In this document: positions 25,163 to 34,564 of the stretch, in pieces
How the letters are laid out: each line of letters begins with the position of its first letter
Numbering within the stretch: the stretch's first letter is position 1
Assembly: GCA_030432595.1 (NCBI GenBank)
Contig: JAUIGU010000013.1
Location: forward strand, 32,577 to 96,576
Length of the DNA stretch: 64,000 nucleotides
Source: Phycisphaerae bacterium
GTDB lineage: Bacteria; Planctomycetota; Phycisphaerae; Phycisphaerales; Phycisphaeraceae
Reading direction: 5' to 3'
Program-made: the position numbers and the translations under genes
The notes under the pieces: generated by a model
The model's input: only the letters and a program-made list of their open reading frames with translations
Database searches by the model: none
Told to the model about the DNA's origin: nothing

Positions 25163-28100
25163 ATGCCATTTCGCCCAGTTTCACGCCAGCCCCAGCAAGG
25201 CCGGGACGTTCCGTCGTTGTTTGAAGCGCTCGAACCGCGGGTGCTGCTCAACGCCGACCCCTTTGCCAACCCCGAGATCATTAACGCTGTCGCCGACACG
25301 CCGATCAGCATCGACGTCGTCGCCAACGACACCGACGCCGACGGCGACCCGCTGACCGTCGCCGCGCTGCCCGTGCCCACCACCTTCGGCACGGCCGAGA
25401 TCGTCGGCAACGAAGTCCTCTACACCCCCAACCCGGGCTTCACCGGCCAGGACCACTTCGCCTACACCGTCGAAGACGGCAACGGCGGCAGCGACGGCGC
25501 GACCGTGATCATCCTCGTCGCGCCCTCGGCCGACAACACCCGCCCTTACGCCGAGCAGGACGAACTTCCCGTCACCAACGACGGCAACCCCGTGCTGCTC
25601 GACGTGCTCGCCAACGACACCGACGACGACGGCGACCCGCTGATCCTCTCGGCCATCACGGTTCCGCCGCCCAACGGCACCGCCACCATCGTCGGCAACC
25701 AGGTGCAGTACACACCTAATCCCGGGTTCAACGGGCAGGACTACTTCGCCTACGCCATCTCCGACGGGCGCGGCGGCTCCGACGGCGCAACCGCCATCCT
25801 CCAAGTCACCGGCGGCGGTGGCCCCAACACCAACCCCTTCGCCGGACAGGACGAACTCGACGTGCTGTACGAAGGCACGCCCGTCCTGCTCGACGTGCTC
25901 GCCAACGACTTCGACGCCGACGGCGACCCGCTGAGCATCACCGCCATCACCGTCCCGCCGCCCAACGGCACCGCGACGCTCGTCGGCAACCTGGTGCAGT
26001 ACACGCCCAACCCCGGGTTCACCGGCCAAGACTACTTCGGCTACAGCATCGCCGACGGCAACGGCGGCGCCGACGGCGCGACCGCGATCCTCCAGGTCAC
26101 CACCGGCAGCGCGCCCAACACGAATCCCTTCGCCGGGCAAGACGAGGTCAACGTCACCAACGACGGCACCCCCGCGACGATCGACGTGCTCGCCAACGAC
26201 ACCGACGCCGACGGCGACACGCTCACCATCTCGGCCATCACCGTGCCACCGCCCAACGGCACCGCGGTCATCGTCGACAACCAAGTCGAGTACACGCCCA
26301 ACCCCGGGTTCACCGGCCAAGACTACTTCGGCTACAGCATCTCTGATGGCAACGGCGGCACGGACGGCGCGACGGCCGTGATCCAGGTCTCGCCCCAGCC
26401 CAACCGCGACCCTGTCGCCGTCGACGACGACACCACCGTGCAGCAGGGCCTGGGCACCGTGCCGATCGACGTCCTGCCCAACGATTCGGACCCCGACAGT
26501 GATCCACTCGACGTCGTCAGCATCACCCAGCCCGACCACGGCAGCGCGACGCTCAACAGCGACGTCATCTTCTACACCCCCGACCCCGGCTACACCGGCC
26601 CCGACAGCCTTGACTACACCATCACCGACAACCGCGGCGGCACGGCCACGGCGACCCTGAACATCACCGTCGTCGCCGCCCCCAACACCGACCCCGTCGC
26701 CAACGACGACACCGCCACCGTTGACCGAGGCAGCACGGACAACGTCCTCGACGTGCTCGCCAACGACGACGACTTCGACGGCGACCCGCTCACGCTCGTG
26801 TCGGTGACGCAGCCCACGAACGGCACCGCCGCGCTCGGCACCGGCATCCACGCGGGCAAAGTCCTCTACACGCCCGACCCGGGTTACGACGGCCCCGACA
26901 GCTTCACCTACACCCTCGACGACGGCAACGGCGGCACCGCCACCGGAACCGTGAACCTCACCGTCAACCCGCCCGCCAACACCGACCCCGACGCGGTCGA
27001 CGACAACGTCGCGGTCGAGCAGGACTCCGGCATTGCGGTGTTCGACGTGCTCGCCAACGACACCGACGACGACGGCGACCCGCTCACGATCACCGCCGTC
27101 ACCCAGGGCGCCCACGGCAGCGTCGCCCTCGGTGCCGGCGCGGACGCCGGCAAAATCCTCTACACCGCGCAGTCCGGCTACAGCGGCCCCGACACGTTCA
27201 CCTACACCATTGAAGACGGCAACGGCGGCAGCGACACCGCGACCGTCAACGTCGACGTCACCCCGGTCAACCGCGGCGTCATCGCGCTGGGCTCGGACGT
27301 CTACTTCGTCGATGAAGACGCCGGCACGCTGACCTTCTCCATCGTCCGCACCGGCGGCACCGACGGCGTGGTCACCGCGCAGTACCTCACCGTCGATGAC
27401 ACCGCGGTGGAGGGCGAGGACTACGTCGGCTTCAACGCGATCGCGACCTTCGCCGACGGGCAGAGCGAAGTCTTCGTCGATATCCCGATCCTCAACGACG
27501 ACGACGACGAGCCGACCGAGTTCTTCGCGATCTCGCTCAACGCCGTGGGCGGCGGGGTCGGCCTGGGCGGGCCGCGCACCGCGAACGTGTCCATCCTCGA
27601 CGACGACCTGCCGCTGGTCGGCGACGGGCTCAACGCCATCTACTGGAGCAACCAGGACTTCACCGGCAACACCATCGAACGCATCGACCCGCAGGTGAAC
27701 TTCGACTGGGGTCTCGGCGGGCCGGGCCTGCTCTTCGGCGGCGACACCTTCAGCGCCCGCTGGACCGGACAGGTGCTCATCCCCGAGTCCGGCACGTACA
27801 CCTTCGCGACCAACTCCGACGACGGCATCCGCCTGTGGGTCAACCGCGAACTGCTCATCGACAACTGGACGCTCCACGCCGAGACGCGCGACACCGGCAC
27901 GATCAACCTCTCGGCCGGGCAGCTCGTGGACATCCAGGTGGACTTCTTCGAGCGCACTGGCAACGCTGTCGCCGAGCTGTTCTGGACCGTGCCGGGTCAG
28001 GCCGAGACGCTGATCCCCACCGCCGCGTTGTTCAGCACCGACATCGAGCCGATCGATCCCAACGACGGCCGGGTGACACTCCAGGCCGAGACAGTCGTGT

Positions 28101-29347
28101 CGGGGCTCAGCTCGCCGATCGCCGTCGAGTTCGCCCCCAACGGCGACATGTTCATCGCGCAGAAGAACGGCGTGGTCCGCGTGTTCAGCGGCGGGCAGTT
28201 GTTGTCCACGCCGTTCGTTGACCACTCCGTAGCCGTCAACAACGTGCGCGACCGTGGCCTGCTCGACATCGCACTGCACCCCGACTTCCCCAACACGCCG
28301 TACGTCTACCTGCTCTACACCTACGACCCGCCGGAGACGCAGGGCCAGTCCGGCCTGGCCGCGCCCGACCAGACCGGCAACCGCCCGGCCCGCCTCTCAC
28401 GCTTCACCGCCGACCCGAGCACCGGCTACCGCACCGCCGTCCCCGGCTCGGAGGTCGTGATCCTCGGCACCAACTCGACGTGGGACAACATCTCCCGCCC
28501 GGACCTCGACTCGACCAACAACTTCAGCATCCCGCCCTCGGGCTTCGATGAAAACGGCGAACCGATCCAGGACTACCTCGCCTCCGACTCGCAGTCGCAC
28601 ACCGTCGGCTCGCTCGAGTTCGCGCTGGACGGCACGCTCTTCGTCTCCGTCGGCGACGGCACGTCCTACGGCGGCGTCGACCCCCGCACCGACCGCGTCC
28701 AGTCCATCGACAACCTCTCGGGCAAGATCCTCCGCATCGACCCCATCACCGGCGACGGCATCGCCGACAACCCGTTCTACAACGGCGACCCCGACGCCAA
28801 CCGCTCCAAGGTCTTCGCCTTCGGCGTCCGCAACGCCTTCCGCATCGCGCTCGAGCCAACCTCCGGCGACCTTTACATCGGCGACGTCGGGTGGAACACC
28901 TGGGAAGAGATCAACGTCAGTTCCTTCGCCGGCGGCGGCGGTGAGAATTTCGGTTGGCCCTACTACGAGGGCGCGGTCGGCGGCAGCCTGCAGACCGGCG
29001 GGTACAAGAACCTGCCCACCGCCCAAGCCTTCTACGCCTCCAACCCCGACGTGACCGCGCCGATCTGGGCCCGCGACCACGCCGGCAGCGGCAGCTCGAT
29101 CGTGCTCGGCGATTTCTACACCGGCACGACCTACGTCGGCTACGAGGACACGCTCTTCTTCACCGACTTCAACCGCCCGACCATCCAGGCCATCGTTTTC
29201 AACCCCGACGGCTCGATCCAGCAGATCGTCGATGTGACCACGCCCATCGGCGCGGTCGTCGAGATGTCGATGGGCCTGGACGACCACATGTACTACGTCG
29301 ACCTGGTCGGCGGCGTCGTGGGCCGGTTCGTGCAGCCGGGCAACTGA
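25163..29347 (+). CDS. Giant LEPR-XLL surface protein with cadherin-like repeats, Calx-beta, PA14 and sugar dehydrogenase
   Basis: This 1394-residue multidomain protein begins with the LEPR-XLL motif (LEPRVLLNAD, residues 23-32), an N-terminal element of large exported planctomycete and proteobacterial proteins. Seven cadherin-like repeats of about 97 residues follow (36-700), with motifs VLANDTDADGDPLTI, YTPNPGFTGQD and DGNGGSDGA; their Asp loops should bind calcium. Then come a Calx-beta domain (about 703-814, DEDAGTLTF to NDDDDEP) and a PA14 carbohydrate-binding domain (about 820-960, with SGTYTFATNSDDGIRLWVN). Last is a glucose/sorbosone dehydrogenase propeller (970-1394; GLLDIALHPDFP, FGVRNAFRIALEP, DVGWNTWEEI). 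A PQQ-dependent oxidation of a surface or environmental sugar is inferred. There is no PEP-CTERM signal. GGAG precedes the ATG at 25163. Confidence 0.9.
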   Translation: MPFRPVSRQPQQGRDVPSLFEALEPRVLLNADPFANPEIINAVADTPISIDVVANDTDADGDPLTVAALPVPTTFGTAEIVGNEVLYTPNPGFTGQDHFAYTVEDGNGGSDGATVIILVAPSADNTRPYAEQDELPVTNDGNPVLLDVLANDTDDDGDPLILSAITVPPPNGTATIVGNQVQYTPNPGFNGQDYFAYAISDGRGGSDGATAILQVTGGGGPNTNPFAGQDELDVLYEGTPVLLDVLANDFDADGDPLSITAITVPPPNGTATLVGNLVQYTPNPGFTGQDYFGYSIADGNGGADGATAILQVTTGSAPNTNPFAGQDEVNVTNDGTPATIDVLANDTDADGDTLTISAITVPPPNGTAVIVDNQVEYTPNPGFTGQDYFGYSISDGNGGTDGATAVIQVSPQPNRDPVAVDDDTTVQQGLGTVPIDVLPNDSDPDSDPLDVVSITQPDHGSATLNSDVIFYTPDPGYTGPDSLDYTITDNRGGTATATLNITVVAAPNTDPVANDDTATVDRGSTDNVLDVLANDDDFDGDPLTLVSVTQPTNGTAALGTGIHAGKVLYTPDPGYDGPDSFTYTLDDGNGGTATGTVNLTVNPPANTDPDAVDDNVAVEQDSGIAVFDVLANDTDDDGDPLTITAVTQGAHGSVALGAGADAGKILYTAQSGYSGPDTFTYTIEDGNGGSDTATVNVDVTPVNRGVIALGSDVYFVDEDAGTLTFSIVRTGGTDGVVTAQYLTVDDTAVEGEDYVGFNAIATFADGQSEVFVDIPILNDDDDEPTEFFAISLNAVGGGVGLGGPRTANVSILDDDLPLVGDGLNAIYWSNQDFTGNTIERIDPQVNFDWGLGGPGLLFGGDTFSARWTGQVLIPESGTYTFATNSDDGIRLWVNRELLIDNWTLHAETRDTGTINLSAGQLVDIQVDFFERTGNAVAELFWTVPGQAETLIPTAALFSTDIEPIDPNDGRVTLQAETVVSGLSSPIAVEFAPNGDMFIAQKNGVVRVFSGGQLLSTPFVDHSVAVNNVRDRGLLDIALHPDFPNTPYVYLLYTYDPPETQGQSGLAAPDQTGNRPARLSRFTADPSTGYRTAVPGSEVVILGTNSTWDNISRPDLDSTNNFSIPPSGFDENGEPIQDYLASDSQSHTVGSLEFALDGTLFVSVGDGTSYGGVDPRTDRVQSIDNLSGKILRIDPITGDGIADNPFYNGDPDANRSKVFAFGVRNAFRIALEPTSGDLYIGDVGWNTWEEINVSSFAGGGGENFGWPYYEGAVGGSLQTGGYKNLPTAQAFYASNPDVTAPIWARDHAGSGSSIVLGDFYTGTTYVGYEDTLFFTDFNRPTIQAIVFNPDGSIQQIVDVTTPIGAVVEMSMGLDDHMYYVDLVGGVVGRFVQPGN

Positions 29348-29360
29348 ACCCACCGGGTTT

Positions 29361-29385
29361 AGCGGGCGACGCGCAGCGTCCCGCT
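29361..29385. terminator. Hairpin between convergent genes
   Basis: AGCGGG and GACGC pair with GCGTC and CCCGCT around a GCA loop, with one bulged C. It lies 14 bp after the stop of the LEPR gene and 31 bp from the stop of the opposing permease gene, so it may end transcripts from both sides. No T-run follows. Confidence 0.4.
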
Positions 29386-29415
29386 CAAACGCGCCCGCCC
29401 ATCGGCAACACAGCA

Positions 29416-30762
29416 CTACTCCGCACGGCTTCCACTCGGAATATCGCGCCCGTGCGGGTCGGTGACCGGCCCGGTCGGCGGCTCGACCGCGACGTGCTCA
29501 AACTGCTCGGCCGGTTCGTGCACATGATCGGCGCGAAGCTGCGTGTGGTCCACCAGGTACGTCTCCCACAACCGGTGCCTGCGGACCAGGTCTCTTGCGC
29601 GTGATTGTCCCGAGGCAGTCAAGGCCAGGCCGTCCGGCGTTTCTTCGACGAGCGCCACGCGACGCGCGTCGATCAACGCACGCTCCATCCACGCCGCCGG
29701 CAACAGCGGCCGCAGCGCCTCGACGTCCACCGCGGCACGCCCCTGCTCGCCGAATCGATAAAGCGTGGTGAGCAGGTCTTCGAGCGCGATGCTGCGCCCC
29801 AGCTTCTTGCGTCGCCACGCCTTGGCGATCACGCCGTGCGACGGCGACGCGAGCGCCGCGACGCCCAGGAACACGCCGCCCGCCACCGCCATCGTGCCCG
29901 CGGCGTTCCAGTCCGGCACGGCCACCGCCTCGGGCAGCCACGGCCCCAGCGCCGCCGGAACCGCGGTCGCGCCCCAGTAACCCCCGACCCCGCACAGCAC
30001 CGCGACCACCACGCTCAGCGCGATCTGTGTGCTCAACTTGTCCGTGAGCAGCCGCGCCGTTGCCGCCGGGCAGATCAGCATCGCGATCACGAGGATCGAC
30101 CCCACCGCCTCAAAACTCGCCACCGTCGCCGCCGCCACGAACACCATCAGCACGTAGTGCAGCACCCCGGCCGGGTAGCCCTGCGTCGTTGCCAAAGCCG
30201 GGTCGAACGCCGCGATCCGCAACTCTTTAAACAGCAAAACCACCAACGCCACGGCCAGCACCAGCATCACGCTCAGCGTCACCGTCTCGCGCGGCAGCTC
30301 GCCCAGCGTCTCCCACGAGAACAACGCCGCCCACGTGTCCGGCGGAAACCAGAACAACGTCTCCAACTGACCGTGCAACACGCAGTCCGCGTCAAGATCC
30401 ACGTGTCGTGCCGCGGCGCGCTCCAAGAGCAACACGCCCAGCGCGAACAGGATCGAAAACACCACGCCCATCGCCGCGCCCGACTCGACCCGCCCGAGCT
30501 TCTTCACCACCTCGACCAGCACCACCGTCGCCACCCCCGCCAGCGCCGCGCCGACGAACATCGGCCACGACGCCCGCGTGCCCGCCACCAGAAACGCAAC
30601 CACCAGCCCCGGCAACACCGAGTGCGAGATCGCGTCGCCCATCAGGCTCAACCGCCGCAGCACCAGAAAGTTGCCCAGCACGCCACACGTCACCGCCGCC
30701 AGCGTGCCGGTCAGCATCGGCAGCAGGTTCACGCTGATGAAGCCGTGGACTTCGGGGCTCAC
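29416..30762 (-). CDS. Metal ABC transporter permease with C-terminal DtxR-like domain (second permease)
   Basis: This 448-residue protein has nine or so membrane helices of the ABC-3 (ZnuB/MntB/TroC) permease family, including LRRLSLMGDAISHSVLPG and the helix FEAVGSILVIAMLICPAATARLL. After residue 300 the chain leaves the membrane and continues with about 145 residues. These contain a winged-helix-like part and RRHRLWETYLV, then HVHEPAEQFEHV, the signature of the metal-binding dimerisation domain of DtxR/MntR/IdeR regulators. The fusion suggests that the importer senses its own substrate. The GTG start overlaps the preceding permease stop (GTGA). It ends an operon of four genes. Confidence 0.9.
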   Translation of the reverse strand: MSPEVHGFISVNLLPMLTGTLAAVTCGVLGNFLVLRRLSLMGDAISHSVLPGLVVAFLVAGTRASWPMFVGAALAGVATVVLVEVVKKLGRVESGAAMGVVFSILFALGVLLLERAAARHVDLDADCVLHGQLETLFWFPPDTWAALFSWETLGELPRETVTLSVMLVLAVALVVLLFKELRIAAFDPALATTQGYPAGVLHYVLMVFVAAATVASFEAVGSILVIAMLICPAATARLLTDKLSTQIALSVVVAVLCGVGGYWGATAVPAALGPWLPEAVAVPDWNAAGTMAVAGGVFLGVAALASPSHGVIAKAWRRKKLGRSIALEDLLTTLYRFGEQGRAAVDVEALRPLLPAAWMERALIDARRVALVEETPDGLALTASGQSRARDLVRRHRLWETYLVDHTQLRADHVHEPAEQFEHVAVEPPTGPVTDPHGRDIPSGSRAE

Positions 30763-32207
30763 GCGTCGCCCCTTTCCGCGTCGGCGACGCCGGCCGGCAC
30801 GACGATGCCGCGCGCTTCCAGCGCGCTCTCCAACTCGTCGACCAGCGTCGGCGTCAGCACGTGCTCGACCTGGTCGACCGACCAGTCCACGTGGCTGGGC
30901 GCGACGTCCGCGTAGCTAATGAGATACTGCTCCCAGAGGTGGTGGTTGCGGTTCACCCGCCGCCCGCTGGTGAGGCCTTGCGCGTTCACGCGCAGCGCGC
31001 TGCCGGTCCACGACGCCTCGCCCCGCTGGCGCAGCCGCAGCATGACCAGCGGCCGCAGCCACCGCGCCCACCCGCGCTCCAGCGCAATGCTGTCCACCAC
31101 CCCGCCCGGCAGCGTCGCGACGTCCAGCCCTGCGTCGCCGCGCGGGCTGCGCTCGTATGCGGCTTCCAACAAGTGATCCCCCGCGATGCGCAGCCGCAAC
31201 TGCACCCGCCGCCACACCGTTGCCACCACGCCCCGCCGCGGCGCAAACAGCATGCTCACTACGAACACCCCACCCGCCCCGAGCACAATCACCGAGCCGG
31301 CGGGGTAGCCGGGCAAAAGTGCCGACACCGCCGCGCCGACGTACCCGCACACCGCGCCCAGCGCGCCCGACAACACGACCAGCACCGGCAGCCGGTCCGT
31401 CCAGAACCGCGCGGACACCGGCGGGATGATCAGCATCGCCACCACCAGGATCAAGCCCACCGCCTGCAACCCTGCGACGGTCACCAGCACCACCAGCGCC
31501 ATCATCAAGAGGTCCACCGCCGTCACCGGCCAGCCGTCCACCCGCGCGAACGCGTCGTTGAAACACACCAGCGCAAACTCTTTGAGCAAGAGCGCCGCCG
31601 ACACCACCGCCACCGCCGCAAGTGCCGCCATCAGCCACGCGTCGCCGGCCCGCATCGCCGCGGTCTGGCCGTAGATGAAGTGGCTCAGCCCCGCCGCGTT
31701 GCCGGTGGGCATGCGCTGCACGACGCTCAACAATACGATCCCCACGCCGAAGAACACGCTGAGCACGATGCCGATCGCCGCGTCTTCCTTCAGCCGAGTC
31801 CACCGCAGGATCGTCTGCACCGTCAGCACGCCGCCGACACCGGTGACCGCCGCGCCGGTGAGCAGCACGGGCAGCGATCGGCCGTTCATCCCCAGCAGTG
31901 TCACCACGATGAACGCCCCCGCGATGCCCGGCAGCGTCGCGTGACTCAACGCATCCGACATCAGCGCCCGCTTCCGCAAGAGCGCAAACACGCCCACCAC
32001 CCCCGCCGCCAGCCCGAGCATTGTCGTCCCCGCAACCACGACTGCCGTGTTGTAACCGCCGCGAAACAGCAACACATCAAACACCTCCCCAACCGACACC
32101 CCACCACCGCCCCCGGATGAAGCAGACGCCAGAAGCCCACGTTCTCCGAACGTAAGCACGTTCGCCAACAACCCCGACAACACCAGGAAAAAACTTCCGG
32201 GGATCAC
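30759..32207 (-). CDS. Metal ABC transporter permease with C-terminal DtxR-like domain (first permease)
   Basis: This 482-residue ABC-3 family permease has [20 protein letters not shown], the family signature, and the late helix [22 protein letters not shown]. As in the next gene, about 150 residues follow the last helix, with [10 protein letters not shown] and [12 protein letters not shown] matching the DtxR-type metal-binding dimerisation domain, although fewer ligands are conserved. The N-terminus has an extra helix ([15 protein letters not shown]) and a Gly/Ser linker. The GTG start overlaps the ATPase gene (GTGA). The two permeases should form a heterodimer in the inner membrane. Confidence 0.9.
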   Translation of the reverse strand: MIPGSFFLVLSGLLANVLTFGERGLLASASSGGGGGVSVGEVFDVLLFRGGYNTAVVVAGTTMLGLAAGVVGVFALLRKRALMSDALSHATLPGIAGAFIVVTLLGMNGRSLPVLLTGAAVTGVGGVLTVQTILRWTRLKEDAAIGIVLSVFFGVGIVLLSVVQRMPTGNAAGLSHFIYGQTAAMRAGDAWLMAALAAVAVVSAALLLKEFALVCFNDAFARVDGWPVTAVDLLMMALVVLVTVAGLQAVGLILVVAMLIIPPVSARFWTDRLPVLVVLSGALGAVCGYVGAAVSALLPGYPAGSVIVLGAGGVFVVSMLFAPRRGVVATVWRRVQLRLRIAGDHLLEAAYERSPRGDAGLDVATLPGGVVDSIALERGWARWLRPLVMLRLRQRGEASWTGSALRVNAQGLTSGRRVNRNHHLWEQYLISYADVAPSHVDWSVDQVEHVLTPTLVDELESALEARGIVVPAGVADAERGDA

Positions 32208-33052
32208 GGCTTCTCCCCGCTCTGCGCCTTCGCCACAGCCTCCGCCGCCTCGCTCAGCAGCGTCAACCGCCCGCCGTACGTCTGGTGCAGCTTCTCCGGG
32301 GTGAACACCTTCGCCACCGGCCCGGCCGCCACCACCCGCATGTTCAGCAGCAACACCTCATCGAAATATTCCGGAACCGTCTGCAGGTCGTGGTGTACGC
32401 AGATCACCGTCTTGCCCTGCGCCTTGAGCGTCCGCAGCACCTCGATGATCGCCCGCTCGGTCGCCGCGTCCACCCCCGCGAACGGCTCGTCCATGAAATA
32501 CAGCTCCGCCTCCTGCGCCAGCGCCCGCGCGAGGAAGACGCGCTGCTGCTGCCCGCCCGACAACTGGCTGATCTGCCGCTTGGCGTAGTCCGTCATGCCG
32601 ACCTGGTCGAGGCACGCCCGCGCGACCTCTTTGTGCTTCCGCGACACCGGCAGACACCAACCGATCTTGCGGTACCGGCCCATGCACACCACGTCGAGCG
32701 CCGACACCGGGAAGTCCCAGTCCACCGACTCGCGCTGCGGCACGTACCCGATGCGCGACCGTGCTTCCTTATAGGAACTCCCCCAGAACTCGACCTGCCC
32801 CGACGCGCGCGGGACCAGCCCGAGGCACGACTTGATGAGCGTGCTCTTGCCCGCGCCGTTGGGGCCGACGATAGCGACGAGTTTGTTCGCCGGCGCGTCG
32901 TAATCGACGTCCCACAGCACCGGTCGGCGGTGGTAGGCGACGGTCAACGCGTGGACCGACAGCGGGCTGTCCGCCGAGTGTTCCGGGCGCTGCGAAAGCG
33001 CCTCGGCCTGCGCGGGTCGGCCGTGGCCGGCGATGAGCGACGGGCCCTTCAT
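32204..33052 (-). CDS. Metal ABC transporter ATP-binding protein
   Basis: This 282-residue ABC ATPase is of the ZnuC/MntA/SitB type. Walker A is GPNGAGKST (63-71), the Q-loop is [13 protein letters not shown], the signature is LSGGQQQR (164-171) and Walker B is LYFMDEP with E189. The [13 protein letters not shown] segment after the Q-loop is typical of Mn/Zn importers. The first 28 residues are an extension with no counterpart in the family. It overlaps the substrate-binding protein gene by ATGA and the next permease by GTGA, so all four genes are translated from one mRNA. Confidence 0.93.
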   Translation of the reverse strand: MKGPSLIAGHGRPAQAEALSQRPEHSADSPLSVHALTVAYHRRPVLWDVDYDAPANKLVAIVGPNGAGKSTLIKSCLGLVPRASGQVEFWGSSYKEARSRIGYVPQRESVDWDFPVSALDVVCMGRYRKIGWCLPVSRKHKEVARACLDQVGMTDYAKRQISQLSGGQQQRVFLARALAQEAELYFMDEPFAGVDAATERAIIEVLRTLKAQGKTVICVHHDLQTVPEYFDEVLLLNMRVVAAGPVAKVFTPEKLHQTYGGRLTLLSEAAEAVAKAQSGEKP

Positions 33053-34086
33053 TCGTCCGTGCCCCCGCCTTGCGCTTCGTGTTTTGATAGTTTGCTTTGC
33101 ATACCCCCCGCCGGCACGTCGCCGCCCAGCGCCTTGGCAATCGTCGTGACGTTGTGATCGATCATGCCGACGTACGTGCCCTCGTAGCTACCCGGTGCGC
33201 CCATCGCGTCGCTGAACAACTCGCCGCCGATCACGACGGTGTGCCCCTGCCGTTTTGCGCCGTCGAGCAGTGAGCGCACCTGTTTGTCAGGCACGGTCGA
33301 CTCCACAAAGACGGCGGGGATGTTGCGCTGCACCAGCATGGACACCATGCGTTCGATGTCGCGGACGCCCGCCTCCGACTCGGTCGAGATGCCCTGGATA
33401 CCGACCACCTCGTAGCCGAAGCGCCGGCCGAAGTAGTTGAACGCGTCGTGAGCCGTGACCAGCACCCGCCGGTCGTCCGGCACCGAGGAAAGCGCACGCG
33501 CGGCGTAGGCGTTCAACGTTTCGAGTTCAGCGCGGTACGCCGCCGCGTTCTCGTTGTATTGCGCCTCGCCGTCGGGGTCGGCCTCGACGAGCCGGTCGCG
33601 GATCACGTCCACGGTCAGCATCCACAACGCCGGGTCCATCCACACGTGCGGGTCGTAGTGCCCGGCAAAGCCTTCCGGCGCGAGCAGGTCGCCTTCGTCC
33701 AGCGCTTCCGCCACCGCGTGCACCCGCTTGCCCGCGTCGGCGGTGCGTTGCAGCGCGTCGGTCATCTTCCCTTCGAGCAGCAGCCCGTTGTAGAACACGA
33801 CGTCGGCTCCCAGCAGCGTCTTGATGTCGTTCGAGGTCGGCTTGTACAGGTGCGGGTCCACGCCCGAGGGCATGAGCGACGTGACCTCCGCGCGGTCGCC
33901 CGCCACGGCCCGCGCGACGTCGGCGATCATGCCGACGGTGCAGACGACGTTCAATCGACCGTCGGTCGTGCCGGCAGCGCCGTTGCGGTTGCTGCTGCCT
34001 GGGGAGCCCTCACCACCACACCCCGCCGCCCAAGACAGGGCAACAACCAGGGCGCACACCGTCACCACCAGAGAAGACCTTCGCAT
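33049..34086 (-). CDS. Metal-binding lipoprotein of a Mn/Zn/Fe ABC importer
   Basis: This 345-residue substrate-binding protein of cluster A-I (PsaA/SitA/ZnuA) is a lipoprotein: the lipobox LSWAAGC puts the lipidated cysteine at residue 23. The four metal ligands expected for the manganese/iron branch are visible: H79 in DPHLYKP, H147 in YDPHVWMDP, a glutamate in STESEAG (236 or 238) and D310 in GMIDHN. No His-rich loop of the ZnuA type is present, which argues for Mn or Fe rather than Zn. AAGGAG lies five bases before the ATG at 34086, which is preferred to the GTG one codon earlier. It is the first gene of the operon. Confidence 0.93.
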   Translation of the reverse strand: MRRSSLVVTVCALVVALSWAAGCGGEGSPGSSNRNGAAGTTDGRLNVVCTVGMIADVARAVAGDRAEVTSLMPSGVDPHLYKPTSNDIKTLLGADVVFYNGLLLEGKMTDALQRTADAGKRVHAVAEALDEGDLLAPEGFAGHYDPHVWMDPALWMLTVDVIRDRLVEADPDGEAQYNENAAAYRAELETLNAYAARALSSVPDDRRVLVTAHDAFNYFGRRFGYEVVGIQGISTESEAGVRDIERMVSMLVQRNIPAVFVESTVPDKQVRSLLDGAKRQGHTVVIGGELFSDAMGAPGSYEGTYVGMIDHNVTTIAKALGGDVPAGGMQSKLSKHEAQGGGTDE

Positions 34087-34101
34087 CACGGCTCCTTTCG
34101 C

Positions 34102-34137
34102 TTGCCCGGAAGTGTAGCCTATGCTACAAATGTGTCA
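34102..34137 (+). promoter_or_regulatory. Candidate mntR promoter giving a leaderless mRNA
   Basis: TTGCCC (34102-34107) and TACAAA (34125-34130) are 17 bases apart, and the mntR ATG begins eight bases after the -10. Transcription would start at or next to the ATG. No Shine-Dalgarno precedes this ATG, which fits a leaderless message. Confidence 0.4.
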
Positions 34138-34138
34138 A
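34111..34138 (-). promoter_or_regulatory. Candidate promoter of the metal-importer operon
   Basis: On the minus strand a consensus TTGACA (34138-34133) and TACACT (34116-34111) are separated by 16 bases. The leader before the lipoprotein gene would be about 20 nt and contains its AAGGAG. Confidence 0.45.
34113..34128. promoter_or_regulatory. Palindromic operator, probably the MntR site
   Basis: TGTAGCCTATGCTACA is a perfect inverted repeat with 6-bp arms and a 4-bp centre. It overlaps the -10 element of the importer promoter and the spacer and -10 of the mntR promoter, so one bound repressor dimer would shut both. Confidence 0.6.
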
Positions 34139-34554
34139 TGCCGCTGACCGCCGCCGACCGCCACCGCCGCACCCGCCGGGACCACGCCGGCGAGACCGCC
34201 GAGGACTACGCCGAGGCCGTCGCCGTGATCCTTGACCAGCACGGGGTCTGCAGGCTCGTCGACCTGGCCGAGCGCTTCGGCGTCAGCCACGTCACCGCCA
34301 ACCGCGTCGTGGCGCGTCTCGAGCGTGAGGGCCTGATCGACACCGCGCCCTACCAGCCGATCGAGCTCACCCCCGCCGGCCGCCGGCTCGCCCGCGCGGC
34401 GCAACGCCGGCACCAGACCGTGCTCGACTTCCTCCGCGCCCTGGGCGTCTCCGAACGCACCGCGAACATCGACGCCGAGGGCATCGAACACCACGTCAGC
34501 CCCGAGACGCTGCGCGCCTTCGCGGCGTTCGCGGAGTCACACGGGCAGGTTTGA
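34138..34554 (+). CDS. mntR: Manganese-responsive regulator MntR
   Basis: This 138-residue DtxR-family repressor has an N-terminal winged helix (EDYAEAVAVILDQ, LAERFGVSHVTANRVVARLE) and the metal-binding dimerisation helix region RHQTVLDFLRALGVSERTANIDAEGIEHH. The six ligands known from MntR proteins can be mapped: D23, E26, H92, E114, E117 and H118. There is no SH3-like third domain, as usual for MntR. It is divergent from the importer operon with 51 bp between the starts, and it should repress that operon when manganese is sufficient. The ATG at 34138 directly follows the operator and has no ribosome binding site. Confidence 0.92.
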   Translation: MPLTAADRHRRTRRDHAGETAEDYAEAVAVILDQHGVCRLVDLAERFGVSHVTANRVVARLEREGLIDTAPYQPIELTPAGRRLARAAQRRHQTVLDFLRALGVSERTANIDAEGIEHHVSPETLRAFAAFAESHGQV

Positions 34555-34564
34555 ACCAGAGCAT

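Noticed and set aside
25181..28279. An open frame of more than 1000 codons on the minus strand under the LEPR protein
   Set aside because: It is the mirror of Asp/Gly-rich repeats in GC-rich DNA; composition is Val/Gly/Asp/Arg only, with no domains, while the plus strand has clear families.
30759..32207. DtxR-like tail of the permease as an artefact of a missed stop between two genes
   Set aside because: The frame runs without interruption, no ribosome binding site precedes the tail, and the second permease has the same arrangement.
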